This document shows positions 57,471 to 64,000 of a stretch of 64,000 nt of DNA, one piece after another. The position numbers were made by a program, and so were the translations under genes. The DNA is from Patescibacteria group bacterium UBA918 (GTDB lineage Bacteria; Patescibacteriota; Minisyncoccia; Phycocordibacterales; UBA918), in the NCBI GenBank assembly GCA_002293845.1, contig DBEA01000010.1:7379-71378 (forward strand), written 5' to 3'. The number at the start of each line of letters is the position of its first letter. The first letter of the stretch is position 1. The notes under the pieces are model-generated. The model saw only the letters and a list, made by a program, of their open reading frames with translations, did no database searches and was not told the origin of the DNA.

Positions 57471-58076
57471 TTAGGTCGAGCGGAAACGATGCGCCCCCGT
57501 CCACTCGTCGTCCTCAACCTTCGGATAGTCGTACCAGCCGCGAGCCGACCAGTTGTCGACCTTGTGGCAGAAAGCGGCAAGCTCGTTCATAACGCGTCGC
57601 TTGCTCGAATAGTCCTTGTACTCGCCCTCGACGTACTTGAAGCCGTTTTGCTGTATCGGCGTCAGTGCGAGTCCGTATTCCACGAGCTTGTCCTGACGAA
57701 ATCGTTCGAACTCTTCCTTGGTCGCCAGGTCATCGCGGTTTGATACCTGACCCCGTTCGTTGACCAATATCCGCCACGGTTTTTCGAGGTCATGGAGGAA
57801 AAAGACCAAGAGCGCATCCGAAAGCGAGAACGGCAACGGCCGACCGAATGCTTCGTCAAAAGTGTACAGGTGCCGCGCGTAGTTCATGCCATCGGTCACG
57901 TGGTCAATGTAGCCGCCCTCCCACGTCTGGTGGTTATGGGTCGAGCCCCGTGCTTTCTCGAACAGCGCCCGGTGGTCAGTGAGAATTCGCTTGCAGATAC
58001 TCCGGTTCGGCTCATCGATCAGCTCGACAAGCTCGTCGATGGTGAGGTAATCGAGTAAGATTGACACCTGTCTCAT
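57471..58076 (-). CDS. HD-domain-like hydrolase
   Basis: 201 residues from ATG 58076, preceded by CCAGGGAGACTACGT (Shine-Dalgarno). Contains THNHQTWEGGYIDHVTDGMNYAR and FFLHDLEKPWRI, an H...HD pattern with a later FCHKVDNWSARG, consistent with the HD phosphohydrolase fold. The substrate is unknown. It belongs to the accessory, SD-using patch next to the tmRNA region. Confidence 0.72.
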   Translation of the reverse strand: MRQVSILLDYLTIDELVELIDEPNRSICKRILTDHRALFEKARGSTHNHQTWEGGYIDHVTDGMNYARHLYTFDEAFGRPLPFSLSDALLVFFLHDLEKPWRILVNERGQVSNRDDLATKEEFERFRQDKLVEYGLALTPIQQNGFKYVEGEYKDYSSKRRVMNELAAFCHKVDNWSARGWYDYPKVEDDEWTGAHRFRST

Positions 58077-58248
58077 ACGTAGTCTCCCTGGAAAGAACTG
58101 ACACAATCGTACTCTTTTAGCATGAAAAGTCTATTTCAGATATATCGGAATCTCTCCAAAATTATCAAAACATTAGAACCCGCTAAAAACCAAACACGAG
58201 CATGCCTGCTAAGAAGACATGGTATCTAGTGTTTGTTACAATATATCT

Positions 58249-59187
58249 ATGCCTTCATTTGAAAAGTCATCACGTCCTCCGAAAGAAGAGATGAGTTCAG
58301 GTTTACCGGCCTTGTCGGCGTCGGAAATTTTGGATCTTCCCAAAGAAGAGTTTGATAAAGTGGCGGAAAACATGATGGTCCAGCCTGAAAAGTTGAGGTC
58401 GCTTTTGGAAAAAACAACAGAAGGTAAAGAAAGGACACGAACTCGAGCAGTCCCTTTTCCTGAGTCTAAGGATGAGTATGCTGAAAAGATCGCTCGGGCA
58501 TTGGATGAGTCCGTAAAGGAGATAGAAATCTTTGGCACCCGAGATGGGGTAGAAAAAATCAAAGAGTATGAAGGCGCTCTATTTTCTGCTTATCAAAAAA
58601 TTGGAGACCGCTCTCTAGAAAGCCTAGAATCTGAGGAAAAGAGAGCGATAATAGAATTATACAAAAAACTCCACTTAGCTAAGGCGATGCAAGTTGTTGG
58701 AGATTTGTCTGGTTACCAAAATGATCGTAGTCCGTACTACAAAGTTTATCAAGCACTTTCAGAAGCAAGAGAGCAGTCCAATGACGTTTTGGAAAAAGAG
58801 GCACTCGCATCTGTCATAAGTGTGTTTTGGAATTTGTCTAGGGAGGAGAACTTTGAACAAACCGTCGCTTTCTGTGAAGCGTATGCGAATGGTTCCATGA
58901 GCGAAGAACAGCTTAGAGCCAGAGCAAGAATCATCTCAAAAGCTCGGTCTCGGGCCATGACAGGATCATGGGGTGCAAAGGAGGATTACTCCACTATCAT
59001 AAATTCTTTAGCAAAGAGAATCAAAGAGATGGATATATGGCGCAAAGAGGTCGATGGTGTTTCCGGACCTGCGGAAGTCTATGACATGCCGGGTGGTAGA
59101 GGAATAGGCGGACAACTTAACTACAGGAAAGGACCACGTCCGCACCGTGACGACCATGGCTCTTTCGGTGGCGAGAATGATAAATAA
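58249..59187 (+). CDS. Hypothetical charged, helical protein, 312 residues
   Basis: Soluble, Glu/Lys/Ser-rich and largely helical (e.g. EILDLPKEEFDKVAENMMVQPEKLRSLLEKT, SLESEEKRAIIELYKKLHLAK), ending in a Gly/His/Arg-rich tail (GGRGIGGQLNYRKGPRPHRDDHGSFGG). No family recognised. AT-richer than the core genes, suggesting acquisition. TACAAT ends six bases before the ATG, so it uses the leaderless mode although its neighbours use Shine-Dalgarno sites. A hairpin terminator follows (59223-59252). Confidence 0.75.
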   Translation: MPSFEKSSRPPKEEMSSGLPALSASEILDLPKEEFDKVAENMMVQPEKLRSLLEKTTEGKERTRTRAVPFPESKDEYAEKIARALDESVKEIEIFGTRDGVEKIKEYEGALFSAYQKIGDRSLESLESEEKRAIIELYKKLHLAKAMQVVGDLSGYQNDRSPYYKVYQALSEAREQSNDVLEKEALASVISVFWNLSREENFEQTVAFCEAYANGSMSEEQLRARARIISKARSRAMTGSWGAKEDYSTIINSLAKRIKEMDIWRKEVDGVSGPAEVYDMPGGRGIGGQLNYRKGPRPHRDDHGSFGGENDK

Positions 59188-59221
59188 TTTTTCTGATCCA
59201 ATCATCCCGCGATGCGTCAAA

Positions 59222-59252
59222 TAAAATACCTTTGCAATGCAAGGGTATTTTC
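59222..59252 (+). terminator. Hairpin terminator
   Basis: 14-bp stem AAAATACCTTTGCA with its complement (one wobble), ending GGGTATTTTCC, 35 bases after the 312-residue ORF. Confidence 0.75.
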
Positions 59253-59326
59253 CCGAGTGGAGGCTACTTTACTCCTGTAGAACCTGTTTGGTACATGGCG
59301 GAGTATCCAATTTGGACTATTTCGAC

Positions 59327-59385
59327 TTCTCCGAGTGGCTCGTGAGGCCGTTTGAGAGGGTTCGAGACGGGGAGATTAGAACCTG
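59327..59385 (+). repeat. 59-bp repeat, copy 2
   Basis: Same length as the copy at 57368 and about 80% identical. A shorter variant with CCCGAGTGGAGGCTACTTTACTCC and TAGAACCTG occurs just before, at 59251-59286. Confidence 0.65.
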
Positions 59386-59392
59386 CAAAGAG

Positions 59393-59432
59393 AAACACCG
59401 CCCGCAGAGTGCTCCGGGGCGGCGTGTTGAGT
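59393..59432 (-). terminator. Terminator of the 111-residue gene
   Basis: On the minus strand AACACGCCGCCC pairs with GGGCGGTGTT and is followed by TCTCTTTG. Confidence 0.65.
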
Positions 59433-59449
59433 CTCCTTTACCATTCCGG

Positions 59450-59785
59450 TCAGAATGGAATCGGCGTGTCATCGTAGTCTTCTTGATGTGTACGAGGTTC
59501 CGCCTTGACCGGCGCAGGCGGCGTAGTCGGCAACTCCCCGAGCGCAATGCGAAGCGCGACGAGATACTGCCCGTACATCCATGCCGTATTGGTGGCGTTT
59601 CCGCGCAGATGTTCAGGAACATCCTTCTTGCCGAAGCGTTCGACGAAGGATGCGTATACCGTGTCGTCATCCATTCCCTTCAGATACTCGAGCAGTTCGT
59701 GTTCGGGCTCCTTGGCATGGAGACGCCTGGCTGCCTCGCCGACCATCTCCAGTACGGCGTCGGCGTCTTCTGCGATACCTGTCAT
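59450..59785 (-). CDS. Hypothetical protein, 111 residues
   Basis: Starts MTGIAEDADAVLEMVGEAARRLHAKEPEHELLEYLKG after AGAGAGGTAAGATC (Shine-Dalgarno). Soluble and acidic, with a proline-rich C-terminus (TTPPAPVKAEPRTHQEDYDDTPIPF). No family recognised. SD use and the 59-bp repeat downstream tie it to the HD gene at 57471. Confidence 0.65.
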   Translation of the reverse strand: MTGIAEDADAVLEMVGEAARRLHAKEPEHELLEYLKGMDDDTVYASFVERFGKKDVPEHLRGNATNTAWMYGQYLVALRIALGELPTTPPAPVKAEPRTHQEDYDDTPIPF

Positions 59786-59885
59786 GATCTTACCTCTCTG
59801 GTTTCGTCTGGCAGCACTATGCCACAAGTGAGGTCAAGTTGAAAGATTCTAAGTTGGTCTAGGGACCTCTGCCCAAATCTGGAAT

Positions 59886-60310
59886 ATTAGAACCTGCAGA
59901 AAGCCATACACGAGCATGCCCGGCGGAATTGACATACCAAGTCACTAATTCACTACGTTCATAAGTGCTTGCCGGCCCGGCTCGCTGGTTTTTCTTCTGG
60001 GAAGGGAAGAAAAACATAGCTCCGCCCGTTCAATTCCGCCCGTGACAATGCGCAGGCATTGTCACTCCATCTCCACTTAAAAAACAAAGCGCCAAAAGGC
60101 GCTAATGTTTTTACAAGTGGAGATGGGGGATTGGTCACGAGTTACTAAGTATTTTGTTTCTTCCAGAACAAAATACTAAGTACTCTCGACCCCGCCTCGT
60201 TCGTTCGCAAGCTCACATCACTCCGGCTTTCAATTCCGCCCGAAAGCAAAGCAGTTTGCTTTCTCTATCTCCACATATGAAAAACTCCCCAAAGGGGAGA
60301 ATTTCATATG
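59886..60310. repeat. Hairpin-rich region with echoes of the tmRNA 3' end
   Basis: No ORF. Two units about 200 bp apart (60029-60127 and 60230-60320) share the plan TTCAATTCCGCCC, a hairpin with GCAG loop, ATCTCCAC, a terminator-like hairpin, then GTGGAGATGGG. TTCAATTCCGCCC and ATCTCCAC are words from the tmRNA 3' end, here on the opposite strand and split by the hairpin. Another partial copy (GGCGGAATTGAC) is at 59922. Further hairpins lie at 59989-60016 and around 60142-60184. The 36 bases from 59887 resemble 58174-58209. Confidence 0.6.
60281..60299 (-). terminator. tmRNA terminator
   Basis: CTCCCC-AAA-GGGGAG stem, followed on the minus strand by TTTTTCATATG. It is extended by ATCTCCACATATGAAA and its complement, so a read-through transcript could also pair with the tmRNA 3' end. 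Confidence 0.75.
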
Positions 60311-60687
60311 TGGAGATGGGCGGAATTGAACCGCCGTCCGAGAATGGTCGATCACCTGGGTCTACAATGCGTATCCGGCTTTAAATCTTAGCGCGATAAG
60401 TGGAAAAGTCGGCAAAATCTTATCGCGAGCAATTCCTTACAATTTAGATAATTAGAGGAACAAACTAATTATCCATAGTCTAATAGCTATTCCACTACAC
60501 TACCGTATTAGACATCAGGTAGGGTAGCGTCACCTACGCGAACTTACGCTCGAGCGAAGGCGAATCCGTATGAGAACGGACTTGGTATTGCTTTGTTTGC
60601 AGATACAGATGGAACCTTTTAACGAATTGATTCCAATTTCGGCATTGCGCAGATGACCGAGGCAAACCGTCGATGCCTGTCATCCCC
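60311..60687 (-). ncRNA. ssrA: tmRNA (SsrA)
   Basis: About 377 nt. Acceptor stem: 5' GGGGATG with 3' CATCTCC, discriminator A; the 5' end continues ACAGGCATCGACGG and the T-arm is GGCGGTTCAATTCCGCC. CCA is not encoded. The tag ORF runs 60600 to 60544: resume codon GCA, then AACAAAGCA..., ending GCG TAA. It encodes ANKAIPSPFSYGFAFARA, 18 residues, with a nonpolar end ARA rather than the common ALAA. It rescues stalled ribosomes together with SmpB (61430). Confidence 0.95.
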
Positions 60688-60769
60688 CTAAAACATGCTT
60701 ACGCAGTCAAGTGTGTTTTAGAGCGATCCGGCCCACTAGGGCCTAGGATTTAGCTCCGTGGTCATTATA
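60688..60769 (-). promoter_or_regulatory. tmRNA promoter and 5' leader
   Basis: TATAAT on the minus strand (60764-60769), with no good -35. The ~70-nt leader between start and mature 5' end contains a CTAAAACA/TGTTTTAG hairpin, likely removed by processing. Confidence 0.6.
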
Positions 60770-60800
60770 CCGAACGCATGTTCGGGTCATGACCGTCAAA

Positions 60801-61064
60801 CTATCTGTTCAAGCTAGATTCAAATTCGGTTATCAGTTTCTTTTTGAATCTGGCCGACCACAAACTTTTGAGAAACTTTTCTCTAGCCATAGCTTCTGTT
60901 CGGGTATCGAACATCTCGCTATGGATACAAGTCAGCGGTCGTCTATATTTTGTGGCATCCACATGGCCGTCGTTGTGTCTGGTCAAACGTCGTTCTAAGT
61001 CGTTCGTTTGCCCGACATATAGCTGGCGGTCCTTGTGACTATACAGAATATAGACGCTAAACAT
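60801..61064 (-). CDS. GIY-YIG nuclease domain protein
   Basis: 87 residues: FSVYILYSHKDRQLYVGQTNDLERRLTRHN (GIY-YIG core, here VYI...YVG), ATKYRRPLTCIHSEMFDTRTEAMAREKFLKSLWSARFKKKLI with the catalytic-domain Glu. Single-domain UvrC/YhbQ-like enzymes of this size are common in CPR bacteria and may act in repair or as mobile nucleases. It lies between smpB and the tmRNA. Confidence 0.92.
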   Translation of the reverse strand: MFSVYILYSHKDRQLYVGQTNDLERRLTRHNDGHVDATKYRRPLTCIHSEMFDTRTEAMAREKFLKSLWSARFKKKLITEFESSLNR

Positions 61065-61162
61065 ACTTTAGGTGAATGGCAGAAAGAACTAATTCCTCCT
61101 TAAAGCTCGCGAACGTATCGTGAGCTTTAAGAGTGAGGCGAACTGTGTGTTCGCCATGGTCT

Positions 61163-61190
61163 TCGGGTCGCGGCGATGTGCTGTCGCGAC
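61163..61190 (-). terminator. Hairpin downstream of the smpB operon
   Basis: GGGTCGCG pairs with CGCGACCC around a 12-base loop. No clear T-run on the minus strand, so it may be a processing or weak termination site. Confidence 0.45.
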
Positions 61191-61198
61191 CCACCGAC

Positions 61199-61426
61199 TC
61201 ATTTGATGAAGTGGAGCGTGTCGTCCACTTCGGGGTCGGGAAAGAAAGTCCAAGAAGGTTCGGCTACCGCCTCACCTTCGAAGACGAGATTCCCTTGCCC
61301 CGCCAACCGCTCCCCGTCCAGGAACAGAAAAGTGTCAGGAGTGCGGTTGTCATTGGAGAACGAGGGAGGTGTCCAGAACGGTACCTCCACTGTGCAGATG
61401 AACACGGTACCGAAATCCCGTACCAC
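61199..61426 (-). CDS. Small protein, 75 residues, coupled to smpB
   Basis: GTG start at 61426 four bases after the smpB stop; AGGGAGGAATAATAA is a strong Shine-Dalgarno site overlapping the smpB end. The peptide is soluble and aromatic-rich (MVRDFGTVFICTVEVPFWTPPSFSND, FLFLDGERLAGQGNLVFEGEAV). No family recognised. A GGGTCGCG/CGCGACCC hairpin follows the stop, so smpB and this gene look like one operon. Confidence 0.6.
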   Translation of the reverse strand: MVRDFGTVFICTVEVPFWTPPSFSNDNRTPDTFLFLDGERLAGQGNLVFEGEAVAEPSWTFFPDPEVDDTLHFIK

Positions 61427-61429
61427 TTA

Positions 61430-61867
61430 TTATTCCTCCCTTTTCAAATCCCGTTTAAACTCACGCTCTTTGATCGCTTGCCGCTTATCGTGTTTCTTTT
61501 TGCCACGGGCGACGGCGATCTCGAGCTTCAACATCCTTTGTTTATTATACCACCGTATAGGCACGATTGTCAAGCCTTTCTTCTCGCTTTCTGTGAATAA
61601 TTCTAAAATCTCCTTGTTTTTCAACAACAATCGGCGAACCCGCTCCGGCTCGTAATCTCTGGGGGCGTTGGCCTTCTGAAAGGGGGGAATCGAGGCTCCG
61701 ACCAGATAGGCTTCGCCGCCGCGCACCACCACGTGCGCGCCTTCGAGCTTGCCTTGACCGCCCCGAATGGATTTCACTTCGGTACCCAAAAGTTCCACAC
61801 CCGCTTCAAAGCGGTCGAGGAGTTCGAAATCGAAGGCGGCTTTTTTGTTTCTGATCAAATCGGTCAT
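61430..61867 (-). CDS. smpB: SsrA-binding protein SmpB
   Basis: 145 residues: RNKKAAFDFELLDRFEAGVELLGTEVKSIRGGQGKLEGAHVVV, AYLVGASIPPFQKANAPRDYEPERVRRLLL, RWYNKQRMLKLEIAVARGKKKHDKRQAIKERE. It carries tmRNA to stalled ribosomes; the basic C-terminal tail is present. ATG 61867 (MTDLIRNKK) is preferred over an in-frame ATG eight codons upstream. It is divergent from ftsH. Confidence 0.97.
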   Translation of the reverse strand: MTDLIRNKKAAFDFELLDRFEAGVELLGTEVKSIRGGQGKLEGAHVVVRGGEAYLVGASIPPFQKANAPRDYEPERVRRLLLKNKEILELFTESEKKGLTIVPIRWYNKQRMLKLEIAVARGKKKHDKRQAIKEREFKRDLKREE

Positions 61868-61928
61868 CGCTTTGTAGTGTAGCAAAAACAATCTCTTTCT
61901 GTATACTGTCCTAGATTAAATAAACATT

Positions 61929-63950
61929 ATGAGCGACAAGAAAAACAAGAAGAAAAAGGCCGGGGAGGGGCGCAAAAACGGTGCCCGGGAGTTGATGAAA
62001 AAGGTGCCGATGGGACCAGGTAACTTCTGGAACAACCTGCTGTCGTTGACATTGCTCCTCATCTTGGTCTCGGCGGCCTATTCGTACGTGGCCGAAAGAC
62101 AGGTAAAGGTGGAAGAAGTGTCGCTCTCCAACATCGCGGCCGAGGTGAAAGAAGGAAAAGTTAAAGAGATCGTGGTGCGCGGTTCGAAGCTTGAGGTGGC
62201 GTACACGGACGAATCGCGCGCGAAGGCCGAAGGCAAGAAAGAGACGGACTCGTCCATCACCGAAACTCTGACCAATCTCGGCGTCACCGCCGAGGAATTG
62301 TCGACCGTCACGATCGACGTCAAGAACGAGACCGGCGCCGCCTACTATCTCTCCACCTTCGCGCCGTTCATATTTCCGCTCATCTTCTTGGGGCTGATCA
62401 TCTGGTTCTTCACGCGGTCGGTCCGCGGCGCTGGCATGCAGGCACTCAATTTCGGCATGTCGAAGGCGAGAGTGATCGATCCGAATGATCAGTCACAGAA
62501 AGTCACCTTTAAAGACGTGGCCGGTGCCAAGGAGGCCAAACAAGAGCTCGAAGAGATCGTGGATTTCCTCAAGAATCCGAAGAAGTTTCTCGATATCGGT
62601 GCTGAGATCCCGAAGGGCGTGCTTCTCATGGGTCCGGCCGGTACCGGCAAGACGCTATTGGCGCGCGCGGTCGCGGGCGAAGCCGGAGTGCCGTTTTTCT
62701 CCATCTCCGGTTCGGAGTTCGTGGAGATGTTCGTGGGCGTGGGCGCCTCGCGCGTGCGCGATCTTTTCCAGATGGCCAAGCGCGCGGCACCGGCCATCAT
62801 CTTCGTCGATGAGATCGACGCGGTCGGTCGCATTCGCGGCACCGGCATCGGCGGCGGTAACGACGAGCGCGAGCAGACCCTGAATCAGATCTTGGTGGAG
62901 ATGGACGGTTTCGAGCCCTCCGAGAAGGTGATCGTCATGGCCGCCACTAACCGACCAGATGTGCTCGATCCGGCGCTGGTGCGCCCCGGCCGTTTCGATC
63001 GCCGTGTCACTATCGACCTGCCCGATCGCGATGATCGTAAAGCTATTCTCGAAGTACACGCGCGCAAGAAGCCATTGGCCGAGGACGTGAATTTCGACGT
63101 GATCGCCACTCGTACGCCCGGTTTCTCCGGCGCTGATCTGCAGTCGCTCATGAACGAAGCTGCCATCTTGGCGGCGCGCGAAGAGCGCAAGCAGGTCTCG
63201 CAATTCGATATCATTCGCTCGATCGAGAAGGTGATGCTCGGTCCGGAGCGCAAGAGCCACCTGCTCTCGAAGAAGGAGAGGGAGGTGACGGCGTATCACG
63301 AGGCTGGTCACGCTCTCGTCGCTTCCGTTTTGCCGTACGCCGACCCGGTGCAGAAAATATCCATCATTTCGCGCGGTCGGGCCGCCGGTTACACCCTCAA
63401 GTTGCCGGATGAGGATCGAAAGATGCAGAGCCGCAAGGAGTTCATCGACGATATCGCCATGACTTTGGGTGGTTACGTCGCCGAACAAATGGTGTTTGAT
63501 GATCTCACTACCGGTCCTTCGAACGATCTCCAGGTCGTCGCCAATCTGGCGCGCGACATGGTCACCAAATTTGGCATGAGCGATAAGCTCGGTCCGGTGG
63601 CTTTCGAGGGTTCAGGAGGTCGCTTGATCGGGGGTGGTTTCGGAGAGGACCGCGGCTATTCGCCGGAAGTGGCTAAGGCCATCGACGACGAAGTGTCTCG
63701 CCTCATCGCCGACGGCATGACCACTGCTCGCGAGATACTGTCTAAACACCGCCAGGCTCTCGACGCGATTTCTCGCAAGCTCATTGAGGTGGAGACTCTA
63801 GAGCGCGATGATTATGAAGCGATCTTGAAGGCGGAAGGAGTGGAGATTCAGGATGTCTATCGCGACGCGCGCCTGGCAGAGGAAAAACTCGGCGACCCCA
63901 CTAAGGCTATCGAATTCGACGCGGGTCATTTGACCGAAAAAAATACTTAG
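61929..63950 (+). CDS. ftsH: ATP-dependent zinc metalloprotease FtsH
   Basis: 673 residues: two transmembrane helices (about 34-55 and 140-160) around an outer domain, AAA+ ATPase with Walker [15 protein letters not shown] (about 233-246), Walker [13 protein letters not shown], second region of homology [20 protein letters not shown], and zinc protease motif HEAGH (about 457-461). It degrades membrane and tagged proteins. The start has a leader of about 20 bases after TATACT. Adjacent to smpB, which would couple tagging and degradation. Confidence 0.98.
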   Translation: MSDKKNKKKKAGEGRKNGARELMKKVPMGPGNFWNNLLSLTLLLILVSAAYSYVAERQVKVEEVSLSNIAAEVKEGKVKEIVVRGSKLEVAYTDESRAKAEGKKETDSSITETLTNLGVTAEELSTVTIDVKNETGAAYYLSTFAPFIFPLIFLGLIIWFFTRSVRGAGMQALNFGMSKARVIDPNDQSQKVTFKDVAGAKEAKQELEEIVDFLKNPKKFLDIGAEIPKGVLLMGPAGTGKTLLARAVAGEAGVPFFSISGSEFVEMFVGVGASRVRDLFQMAKRAAPAIIFVDEIDAVGRIRGTGIGGGNDEREQTLNQILVEMDGFEPSEKVIVMAATNRPDVLDPALVRPGRFDRRVTIDLPDRDDRKAILEVHARKKPLAEDVNFDVIATRTPGFSGADLQSLMNEAAILAAREERKQVSQFDIIRSIEKVMLGPERKSHLLSKKEREVTAYHEAGHALVASVLPYADPVQKISIISRGRAAGYTLKLPDEDRKMQSRKEFIDDIAMTLGGYVAEQMVFDDLTTGPSNDLQVVANLARDMVTKFGMSDKLGPVAFEGSGGRLIGGGFGEDRGYSPEVAKAIDDEVSRLIADGMTTAREILSKHRQALDAISRKLIEVETLERDDYEAILKAEGVEIQDVYRDARLAEEKLGDPTKAIEFDAGHLTEKNT

Positions 63951-63969
63951 GACATCGGATGTCCTAAGT
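63945..63969 (+). terminator. Hairpin at the end of ftsH
   Basis: 11-bp stem ACTTAGGACAT with ATGTCCTAAGT, loop CGG, overlapping the ftsH stop codon. A further GGCGGGGCC hairpin starts at the window end. Confidence 0.6.
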
Positions 63970-64000
63970 TGGTGATAGAGAAAGCGGCGGGGCCAAAGGC

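Noticed and set aside
1..64000. CRISPR array, IS element or complete prophage
   Set aside because: No evenly spaced identical repeats with unique spacers, no transposase or integrase, and no phage structural genes were seen; the repeats found are hairpins, heptads or short direct repeats.

Overview
The window looks like a chromosomal segment of a Candidate Phyla Radiation (Patescibacteria, probably Parcubacteria-type) bacterium using the standard code (TGA is a normal stop). The reasons are gene content and layout: a ribosomal protein block in which rpsE is followed directly by rplO with no rpmD (L30), two adjacent small adenylate-kinase-like genes, beta-CASP nucleases, many short single-pass membrane or secreted proteins of unknown function, tandem CxxC zinc-ribbon proteins, and very compact spacing. 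Base composition is moderate (roughly half G+C by eye) with a few AT-richer genes that look recently acquired.

Layout. 1-4 kb: end of a Rel/SpoT gene, a tiny zinc-ribbon ORF, and topA-dprA on the minus strand. 4-11 kb: a candidate structured RNA, serS, an FtsQ-like division protein, Dus, a histone-like basic protein, dnaX, a phosphatase and a tandem zinc-ribbon protein. 11-13 kb: a LAGLIDADG endonuclease, tRNA-Gln, dgkA between short direct repeats. 13-15.5 kb: a probable copper-handling locus (DUF305 protein and a beta-propeller fused to DUF411). 15.5-22 kb: small exported proteins, DedA, an alkyltransferase-like protein, a methyltransferase and a DsbA-like thioredoxin. 22-25.5 kb: three ATP-grasp ligase genes. 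26-32.9 kb: two glycosidases, an EamA permease, a bactofilin-like membrane protein, a candidate ncRNA, a HAD phosphatase, PspC and an MFS half. 33-37 kb (minus): secG, a peptide-binding protein, RNase J. 37-39 kb: groES-groL. 40-48.3 kb: rpsS to secY ribosomal block. 48-53.6 kb: two NMP kinases, map, ndk, a candidate ncRNA, a beta-CASP nuclease, NUDIX. 53.6-56.9 kb: infC-rpmI-rplT, a SET protein, DedA, HAD. 57-60.3 kb: a repeat-rich accessory patch. 60.3-64 kb: the trans-translation locus (tmRNA, a GIY-YIG nuclease, smpB) divergent from ftsH.

Three genome-wide habits stand out. First, many genes have a TATAAT-like hexamer ending exactly six bases before the start codon, so their mRNAs should be leaderless; the accessory patch at 57-60 kb mostly uses Shine-Dalgarno sequences instead. 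Second, groL, several ribosomal genes, secY and an EamA gene are preceded not by a Shine-Dalgarno site but by arrays of 7-base units of the CTAAAAC type that run right up to the ATG, sometimes with a mirrored array on the other side of a hairpin. Third, five diverged copies of an 85-125 bp cruciform-forming repeat sit inside the ribosomal and chaperonin loci. At least five promoter- or terminator-bounded structured RNA regions without ORFs are also visible (about 4.1, 31.1, 39.9, 43.9 and 51.1 kb).
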